Source: Babylonia areolata (Eukaryota; Mollusca; Gastropoda; Neogastropoda; Buccinidae). From it: a stretch of 64,000 bases of DNA. The stretch's first letter is position 1; every line of letters begins with the position of its first letter. The stretch covers positions 3,973,321 through 4,037,320 of the forward strand of contig NC_134903.1 in assembly GCF_041734735.1 (NCBI RefSeq). Direction: 5' to 3'. Both the position numbers and the translations under genes were made by a program. Positions 45,051-64,000 of the stretch are shown piece by piece. The notes beneath the pieces were generated by a model, which saw only the letters and a program-made list of their open reading frames with translations, made no database searches and was not told the origin of the DNA.

Positions 45051-45372
45051 CACGCGCTCAAGTTCTCACACTGATATACATATATGCACATGTATGTGTC
45101 CTAAATTCTACTGTATCTGTTTTTGTGTATGATTTTCGATTAATGTTTGTACCCTTTATGTACTATCCCCCCCAATATTCCTTGTGACCCCGGTACATCT
45201 GGTAATAAAGACATTCTATACAATGTAAAAACAACTAGGGTTATCAAAGCAAAAACAGACAGGTAACTGCAGAAAACCAAGTTAGTGTCACTCACCCCAG
45301 GAAACTGTGTGCTTCCATGCTCCGATTCTGATTGCTTGAGCACACAATTGCTATTTTCAATTCGTCTGGCAT
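34482..45372 (-). CDS. SSU72: SSU72, RNA polymerase II CTD phosphatase
   Basis: Exons in transcript order: 45372-45296, 40556-40413, 38577-38438, 37179-37061 and 34583-34482. They total 582 nt and encode 193 residues; the human protein has 194. The N-terminus carries the C-x5-R phosphatase loop [23 protein letters not shown] and [15 protein letters not shown] follow, then [37 protein letters not shown] and the end [10 protein letters not shown]...LFY. All are signatures of SSU72 known from other animals. It removes phosphate from Ser5 (and Ser7) of the polymerase II C-terminal repeat in the nucleus and works with the cleavage/polyadenylation machinery. All donors are GT, acceptors AG, and phases 2, 2, 1 and 0 agree. 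Intron 1 holds an antisense LINE. Nothing suggests inactivity. Confidence 0.96.
34598..34645. repeat. (CA)n microsatellite at the SSU72 exon 5 acceptor
   Basis: About 24 CA units on the plus strand. In the SSU72 transcript this is (UG)n ending about 14 bases before the 3' splice site. Confidence 0.97.
35884..36130 (-). mobile_element. LINE 3'-end fragment
   Basis: The reverse complement of the tail at 49960-50275: aataatggatacttatatag, cactatccagaaatctgctc, the CA microsatellite at 35997-36040 and gtgtatctaacagctaccct. It is flanked on both sides by a direct repeat of about 41 bp (tgccatgggatttcactaat), at about 35847-35887 and 36163-36204. Confidence 0.8.
36425..37045 (+). mobile_element. 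LINE 3' fragment (Jockey/CR1-like RT C-terminus)
   Basis: The translated piece includes [19 protein letters not shown], typical of the end of CR1/L2-like ORF2. An untranslated part with TG repeats follows, ending ctagggcttattttcaagat and (AAT)n. Degenerate and 5' truncated. Confidence 0.75.
37061..37179 (-). CDS. SSU72: SSU72 exon 4
   Basis: 119 nt, acceptor gtgtgcag and donor gtcagt. Reads [19 protein letters not shown], then [20 protein letters not shown]. The [11 protein letters not shown] block is the most conserved stretch of the family and contains the acidic residue used as general acid. A partial copy lies at 37709-37767. Confidence 0.96.
37215..37318 (-). mobile_element. SINE tail fragment
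   Basis: The reverse complement of the 25735-25850 fragment: caaatccatatacgctacac, tgccaagcagatgcctgacc and cccaacgcgcttagtcaggc. It sits about 35 bp upstream (transcript sense) of the SSU72 exon 4 acceptor. Confidence 0.8.
37709..37767 (-). pseudogene. Partial duplicate of SSU72 exon 4
   Basis: The minus strand encodes [19 protein letters not shown], against [19 protein letters not shown] in exon 4. It is about 58 bp with only a few changes, two of them silent. Both sides run straight into (GT)n microsatellite, with no acceptor or donor at the exon borders, so it should not be spliced as a full exon. It lies in intron 3, 0.5 kb upstream of the real exon. Confidence 0.85.
38438..38577 (-). 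CDS. SSU72: SSU72 exon 3
   Basis: 140 nt, acceptor cttcatgtag and donor gtaaga. Begins in a split Leu codon, [18 protein letters not shown], then [20 protein letters not shown] and YDQVIE. The frame agrees with both neighbours. Confidence 0.96.
38625..39095. repeat. Minisatellite, unit 48 bp, about 9 copies, with 96-bp dimers
   Basis: Unit of gaagcaatggttagaacagg, actcttgaacgaaccagtgg and ttagaaca. From about 38720 on, copies alternate between ggttagaac and ggtttgaac, giving a higher-order period of 96 bp. It starts about 50 bp from the SSU72 exon 3 acceptor. The unit is a multiple of three, so the long minus-strand ORFs here are artefacts. Confidence 0.95.
39430..39500 (+). repeat. Fragment of the dispersed cttttccag element
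   Basis: Reads ctggccaagggttttacttt, attcaaagacttttccagac. A short copy of the family at 30188-30370. Confidence 0.55.
39690..40405. repeat. Minisatellite, unit about 88 bp, about 8 copies
   Basis: Unit of gtgaattcaatgatggataa, aacaacaacaataatatcat, tacgaacctttcataaccca and cagcaaatcaattgaaaaa. The last copy ends about 10-15 bp from the SSU72 exon 2 donor at 40412. Confidence 0.95.
40413..40556 (-). CDS. SSU72: SSU72 exon 2
   Basis: 144 nt, acceptor tttttacag and donor gtatcc. Reads [19 protein letters not shown], then [20 protein letters not shown] and WRKDPD. Reading on past the donor gives YPFSYFFN and a stop, which is intron. Confidence 0.96.
40718..41245 (+). mobile_element. Full-length SINE of the 4295 family, with tail
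   Basis: Head: ctggcgcaataaccgagtgg, tctcagttcaaatctctgta. Body: gtgcagacctgctagtgcct, aatgggttatggaaacaagt. Tail: aatggttcaggaaacgaatg, gcagctgtcagttggttcta and ctctgaccgagcaaaggtgc, ending ctataagtatccttatc. It shows the whole head-body-tail order that other copies in the window show only in part. Confidence 0.9.
41246..42350. other. SSU72 intron 1, nothing recognised
   Basis: AT-rich sequence without repeats or coding potential on either strand. Confidence 0.5.
42355..45220 (+). mobile_element. L2/CR1-like LINE, 5' truncated, antisense in SSU72 intron 1
   Basis: It begins inside the apurinic endonuclease domain ([20 protein letters not shown], 42391 on; then VACDFN and [14 protein letters not shown] in another frame). 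The longest ORF, 43476-44933, is 485 codons and holds the reverse transcriptase: [36 protein letters not shown], and the C-terminal [16 protein letters not shown] and [10 protein letters not shown]. At least two frameshifts and several stops lie between 42600 and 43470, so it is dead. The 3' end reads gtacatctggtaataaagac and attctata, the AATAAAGA plus ATTCTA-type tail known for L2-like elements. The N-terminal endonuclease part is missing. Confidence 0.9.
45296..45372 (-). CDS. SSU72: SSU72 exon 1 with start codon
   Basis: ATG at 45372-45370, 25 codons plus two bases, donor gtgagt. [20 protein letters not shown] contains the catalytic Cys and Arg of the C-x5-R loop. The short lead before the loop is the same length class as the human MPSSPLRVAVVC. 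Note that a shadow ORF in another frame covers this exon. Confidence 0.95.
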
Positions 45373-46330
45373 GTTTGTTGCGTTTAATTTCCACATGAAC
45401 ACGCTTTCCTCCTTTGTAAAATGCAATTGATACAAAGGTGTGTCTCACTTTTATACACCTCCGATAAGTTATAAGATAAAAAGTAACATAGAGTGTACAA
45501 AGAAATGCATGGCACCATAAAAGTGCTAACAGGGTTGTGTACTACAGCATGTCAGAAAGTAAATATGTCTTTTTAGTTGCCTATTCTGTCGGTTCCTTTT
45601 GCTGATTTCCCAAGTGCTTTCGGTCTTAGCCCATTGACCGGAAGAATGCTTGATTTTACGCACCAATGAAATCATCGGAATATTGTGCGGTATTTTAAAA
45701 ACGGTAAACACACTTCCGATTTTGCCGAAAGGAATTATACAGTATCATTTTCGCCAGTCTGTTTGCATGATTGAGTCCATTATAAATAATACACGAACTA
45801 CATTTATTCCACAAGCATTTGTTTCGAGGTAATATATTCTAATATTATAATAAGAATTTTTGTCTATTATAGTTCGTTCCACATACAATTTTAACATAAA
45901 CCACAGTTCGACGCCATCTTCAGTCTTGGTTTTACCATGTGAAGATGAACACCGTTTGGGATGGACATATTGATTCAAAACGCAGCATATTCGTCAAATA
46001 AAACAGGATTTATCGAGGCAAAAGAAACAAGTACGCTTTTGATTTCTTGCATATCGCTTATATTCTTGTTCGTTGGTGTTTGTGAGCAGTGGGTTGTTTT
46101 TTGTTTTTTTATTATAATTTTTTTTTAAAGATTTGTGTTTGCTTTCTTGAGACCTTTTCAATTTCAGTTTTGTGTGTACGGACTGTTAAGAACCTTACGG
46201 TTTTACGGACTGTTACTTACGTTCACAGTCTTATTGTGTGTGTGTGTGTGCTTTAAAAAATATATATATTACGTCTCGCCCATACAGTTAGAATAGAAAA
46301 CTTTTTTTGATCTGACTGATCTGTGTTTAA
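45373..46330. promoter_or_regulatory. Probable SSU72 promoter side of the divergent spacer
   Basis: Sequence just upstream of the SSU72 start codon. On the minus strand aagatggcg occurs at 45912-45920, a match to the YY1-type initiator motif often found near the start of housekeeping genes. No TATA box at a sensible distance was seen. Weak evidence; the transcription start is not known. Confidence 0.3.
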
Positions 46331-46334
46331 ATTG

Positions 46335-46420
46335 ATAATGGATACTGCTTATCTATCCAGAAAACTGATGTAGGTGCTTTACATAACACATTATTTTTGT
46401 TTCTACTTCGCATTGCATCA
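46335..46420 (-). mobile_element. Short LINE-tail fragment
   Basis: Reads ataatggatactgcttatct, atccagaaaactgatgtagg and tgctttacataacaca, a diverged copy of the tail seen at 35884 and, in reverse, at 50200-50275. Confidence 0.65.
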
Positions 46421-46509
46421 GTATTCGCTTATACGTACACACGAAAATTGTACTTAAGTCTTTACAAATTACGAATTTTACAAGTAACAATACAATATAC
46501 ATACACAAA

Positions 46510-48440
46510 GAAAGGCACAGAGGAAATTGGAAGCACAGGTGGCATCAGTGGCGAAAACCAATCCAAAAGCGTTCTGGAATTATGTCAGAGGAAAAACCAA
46601 AACAAGGACTGGAATAGGGGACCTCAAGAAAGAAGATGGTTCAAAGACAAAGACAGATAGTGAAAAGGCAGAATTGCTGAACCAGTTTTTCAAGAGCGTC
46701 TTTATAGTAGAGGATACAGGCCCACTCCCAGACCCACCAGACTACAGTTTCACAGAAGACTTGGAAGTCACCGAGGATCTTGTACGGAAGCACTTAGTCA
46801 ACCTACATACAGACAAGGCAGCAGGACCCGATGGATTGACGCCATTGATACTCGCCAAAGCAGCTGACCAGCTGGCGAAGCCTCTGGCCTATCTCTTCAG
46901 ATTGACACTGGACAGCGGAACAATCCCGGAAGACTGGAGGAAAGCCCATGTCACACCTATATTCAAGAAGGGGAGCAGAATGGTGCCCAGTAACTACAGA
47001 CCTGTCAGCCTAACCTGTATAACCTGCAAGGTTATGGAGAAGATCGTACGCGACCACGTTATGAAACACCTGCTGAAAAACTCCCTGATCGCTGAAGAAC
47101 AACATGGCTTTGTCCCTGGACGATCATGTACTACCCAACTGTTAGAGGTCATGGATATCTGGACAAGCATTGTAGACGATGGAGGCAGTGTGGATGTGGT
47201 GTACACCGACTTTCAGAAGGCATTCGACACAGTGCCCCATCGTAGACTTTTGTCTAAGGTCGCAGCCCACGGTATCACGGGGAAAGTGCTGGGATGGATC
47301 AAGGACTTTCTAACCAACAGGAAACAGCATGTGATAGTCAATGGTACGCAGTCTCAGGAAGCCAGTGTGAGCAGTGGCATCCCCCAGGGGAGCGTGCTCG
47401 GGCCAGTCTTGTTCGTTATTTTCATCAACGACCTCCCAGCTAGAGTTAAGAGCACAGTAAAAATGTTTGCGGATGATACCAAAGTGTTCAACAGAAGTGA
47501 CACAGAGACGGGACCAAAAGAGCTTCAGGACGACCTTGACCAACTTCAGCACTGGTCTGACACGTGGATGCTTAAGTTCCATCCACAGAAATGTAGCGTA
47601 ATGAAACTGGGGGGCAGAAGTCAGAGGCAACATATTACATGACAAGCAAAAATCAAGAGGACGACAGTACAAGGGTGATATTAAAAGAGACTGCAAGTGA
47701 AAAGGATCTGGGTGTACTCATTGATGACAAACTGAATTTCAAGGAACATGTTGCACAGTTGACATCCAAAGCAAACAGAATGGTTGACTCATAAGGCGAT
47801 CATTTGATTTCTTAACAGAGACAACTTTTGTTCAATTGTACAAGAGCCTCGTCCGACCACTGTTGGAATATGGCCATTGTGTCTGGCAACCCTTTCACAA
47901 AACATTATGTAGTGACATCGAGGACGTCCAGAGGCGAGCAGCAAAACTCCTGGGCCCACTGAAGGAGAAGCCTTACCCCGAGAGACTGAAACTGCTGGGG
48001 CTGCCAAGTCTGGAACACCAGAGGCTGCGGGGGGACATGATCGAATTATTCAAATACCTTCATGGGCATTACGACGCACAGAGGCCAGTGTTCCAGTCGT
48101 CACTTAGTGGGAACCTCAGAGGCAACACCCTAAAACTCCAAAAACAACGCTTTCGCCTTGATGTCAGGGGGAATTATTTCTCTAACAGAGTAGTGACACA
48201 ATGGAACGGGCTCCCAGACTCCGTGGTCCTGGCGCCATCAGTCAACGCCTTCAAAACCCGCTTAGATAAACACTGGAGGGGCCTACCTGGCCTGTATAAC
48301 CCTGCCTGTCAGACAACTGATCTGGTCTAGCCACGCTCGCCACGCATGCTGCTATTTCAGTAATAGTTCTTTAGGAACACGAACAGGCCTCGGGAGAGGC
48401 CTAAACCGTCGTCTAGTCAAGTCAAGTCAAGTCAAGTCAA
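46510..48440 (+). mobile_element. CR1 LINE, 5' truncated, nearly open
   Basis: The first ORF, 46527-47642 (371 codons), starts in the linker before the reverse transcriptase (KTNPKAFWNYVRGKTKTRTG). It has DKAAGPDGLTPLILAK, YRPVSLTCITCKVMEKIV, VVYTDFQKAFDTVPHRRLL, GIPQGSVLGPVLF and KMFADDTKVF. A second ORF, 47836-48330, carries the C-terminus (LYKSLVRPLLEYGHCVW, ERLKLLGLPSLEHQRLRGD, FRLDVRGNYFSNRVVTQWN), as in bird and reptile CR1. The region between them (47643-47835) is frame-shifted about twice. The 3' end is a (TCAAG)n run at 48416-48440. It sits in the spacer between SSU72 and WDR33. Confidence 0.9.
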
Positions 48441-49195
48441 GACAAAGTTTAAAACGTAATTGCCCCCATATCAGAGCAGCCAAGTTAAAAATCCTGAGAC
48501 ACTGATTCCTTTTAAGTTTTATTGTGTGGGAGTAACACTTGCAGAATCGACATTGATGGTCTGTTGTCATTTATTTTTTAACTCAAGAATTTTTCAGGTT
48601 GGATTTGCGTATAATGCTTTAGTGTTACTTGATTGTATTGAGAAACAGAAGTGCATCAAAAATTTTAAAAAAGTAAACTGTTAAAAAAAAGTTATCTAAC
48701 TTCAAGACAGTAAGGAGTTCAGGGCCGAAACACTCAACTGAGGGGGGCTTCTTCTCTGAAGACCTTGTACTGTCCAGCACTCCCTAGAGTTTCTTATCAC
48801 AGTAAGAGGGGGGAAAAGAAGCATGAAGAAGGAAGAACAGGATGTGTAATAAGAAAACATTTTGGATAAATGGTTTATAAAAAAAAAAAAAATGTATATA
48901 CATTAGATATGAATTATATACTTGTTTTACAATATCCATAAGTTGGAAGCTTTACAGTTAATCTTCTTTGGCTTAGCTTAAGTAACACCAGTACAACAGT
49001 AGGTAAACTTGGTAATTTTTTAAAAATTAATTTACTTAAACTGGTTGATCATCTCAATATCATGCATTAAATTGGTAATTAAGGGTGTACTTTGACTTCA
49101 CTTCCTCACTAGCACGCAAAATTTGGCTAAAAAAAAAAAGAGAGAGAGAGAGAGCACCATTTGTGTGTGTATTTTAACAGGTTTTTGATATATTA
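48441..49195. other. Spacer, nothing recognised
   Basis: AT-rich between two LINE fragments. A runs occur at 48879-48891 and 49129-49139, and a short GA run follows at 49140-49154. Confidence 0.45.
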
Positions 49196-49199
49196 CAAA

Positions 49200-50275
49200 G
49201 AAGTTTCGTCAACATCCTTCCTTTCCTGACTCTGTTCTGATCAATAACACACCTGTTTCACTTTCTCCTTCTGCTTGGAGTTTTGGTGTAATCCTAGACC
49301 AGTCTCTTTCCTTTCAACAGCACATTTCGAATATCTGTAAAGTTGCCTATTTGGATCTGCATAGAATCAGTTCTATCCACCTCTATCTCTCAACCAACGC
49401 AACCAAGACACTTGTATGCTCTCTGGTTCTCTCAAGATTGGATTACATTACTGCAACTCTCTTTTGGCCAGCCTTCCCAGATATCTGTTAGACTCCAACG
49501 AATTCAGAATAACACTGCCAGACTTATTTGCAGAGCTTCTAAATTTGACCATGTTTTTCCTCGCCTTCAGTCTCTCCACTGGTTGCCAGTTTCTGATCAA
49601 ATAGACTATAAGCTATCCACTGACCTTTTCTGCAGTCAACGGATCTGGCCCCAAGTATCTCTCTGAACTCCTCCATATCTATAGCCCGTATTGCCAGCTC
49701 CGTTCTTCCTCTGATGCTCAACTTCTCAGGATACCCCGCGTCAGAAGTAAGACCTATGGACACAGATCATTTTCTTTTCAATTGCCAAAGATGTGGAATG
49801 AGCTCCCTGACAACCTACATCATTCTGATTCCATCACATCTTTTAAATCTTCACCTTTTTCCTCAGCAATAAATTTAATTGTGGCAGGTCCACTTCCTTT
49901 GCGTTAGCTGTGCTTGACTATGTGTGTATACATATGTATGTGTACATAACTACATGCATGTATATTAATGTGTGTTGTGTGTGCACGCGTGCGTGTGTGC
50001 GTGCACATGTGTTTATGTAAGTTTGTGCCTGCCTATGTGTGCATATGTGTTGAGGGTAGCTGTTAGATACACATGTATGTTAAAATGTATGTATGCATTG
50101 TGTGTGAGAGAGTGTGTGTGTGTGTGCGTTTGTGTTTTTGCAGTCACATTTTGTTGTGTGTATGTAACATTGATGTAATGTGTTATGTTAACAAAAGTGT
50201 TTTTGTAAAGCACCAGGAGCAGATTTCTGGATAGTGTGCTTTATAAGTATCCATTATTATTATATGGTAAAATGT
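49200..50275 (+). mobile_element. LINE 3' end (Jockey/CR1-like), degenerate
   Basis: The coding part is broken over three frames but clear: DQSLSFQQHISNICKVAY, SLVLSRLDY, RLQRIQNNTARLICRAS and LQSLHWLPV. A TG-rich untranslated region follows (49970-50170). The end reads tttctggatagtgtgcttta and taagtatccattattattat. The reverse copy of this tail is at 35884-36130. Confidence 0.85.
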
Positions 50276-50855
50276 GAAAGGCTTATTGCACAGTAAGTGC
50301 TCGATTATATTATGATGGACTGCAGCGAATTTGACACAGATAGTGATACTGACAAAAGTTTTACTTAAAAATTTATCTGATAATTCTTCGGAAAGTGAAG
50401 GAAATCAAATTTGCAAACGGTCTGGACAAACGTCGCAAGGTGGTGGACATGACTCAAGAACATTACCCACAACCTTCAACATTGACAGAAGCTGACATTT
50501 TAGTCACTATTTCTGTTTTTAATTAAAGTTACAAGAGACTTGTGCAACTTGTGTCAAAAATTATATTTCAGTCATGTGAAGTTTGGTAGCTATTGGTTGA
50601 ATGGTTGCTACAATATTGTGCCTGAAGTGAAGCACCCCTCCCAGTTGATGCAGCCAGGCCAAAACATACCAGGCCAGGACGGCTGTACAGGACCTTATAA
50701 TTAAGGCCTGAAAGCATTAAAGCAGTCAAAACTTCTAAACCTTTTAAGCAACCTGAAGTGAAGATGAAAATTGATGCGTTGTGAGGTACTTTTTTTTCAC
50801 TTACAGGATTCATAAATGTTTATTGTGACAATTTTTCTTTCTTTTTTAATAACAG
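50276..50855. other. WDR33 upstream region
   Basis: Ends with a T-rich tract and ttttaataacag, an acceptor at 50855, so a 5' untranslated exon must lie further upstream. It could not be placed. Confidence 0.45.

Positions 50856-64000
<13,145 letters not shown>

Overview
The window reads as animal nuclear DNA, most likely from a marine snail (probably a caenogastropod mollusc). Short phase-matched exons lie in long AT-rich introns. Minisatellites and CA, CT and T runs are very abundant. Several tRNA-headed SINE families and CR1/L2-type LINEs are present. The snail assignment rests on the character of the SINEs and is inference. The two recognisable genes only prove a metazoan-like genome.

Four genes are supported. 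(1) Gene A, + strand, 2963-10818: the last four coding exons of an unrecognised lysine/glutamate-rich modular protein, with its 5' part left of the window. (2) Gene B, + strand, 19451-24146: a complete four-exon tandem paralogue of gene A, 145 residues. (3) SSU72, - strand, 45372-34482: five coding exons, 193 residues, the RNA polymerase II CTD phosphatase. (4) WDR33, + strand, from 50856 to beyond the right edge: the first six coding exons of the cleavage and polyadenylation factor subunit that helps read AAUAAA. SSU72 and WDR33 are head to head, and both act in mRNA 3'-end formation.

Layout: 1-2962 is a minisatellite that ends exactly at a gene A acceptor and is interrupted by a SINE. 3086-3895 is a second minisatellite that starts exactly at the donor of the same exon. 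4100-5700 holds a zinc-finger ORF split by a SINE, and an unassigned minus-strand ORF. 10819-19450 is intergenic with SINEs, a 41-bp array and a TTAA-flanked MITE. 24147-34481 is intergenic or untranslated, with two MITE/SINE clusters and an 84-bp array. SSU72 intron 1 contains an antisense L2-like LINE (42355-45220). The SSU72-WDR33 spacer contains a CR1 LINE (46510-48440) and a further LINE tail. WDR33 introns hold four arrays and a roughly 950-bp insertion.

The most unusual feature is that minisatellites sit against exon edges in these genes. In at least three cases the repeat unit appears to be a copy of the splice junction itself, so each array is a run of decoy splice sites. The gene A/B module family is the best candidate for an undescribed protein family. 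Exon limits were set by hand from splice consensus, reading phase and similarity recalled from known proteins; no alignment program was run.
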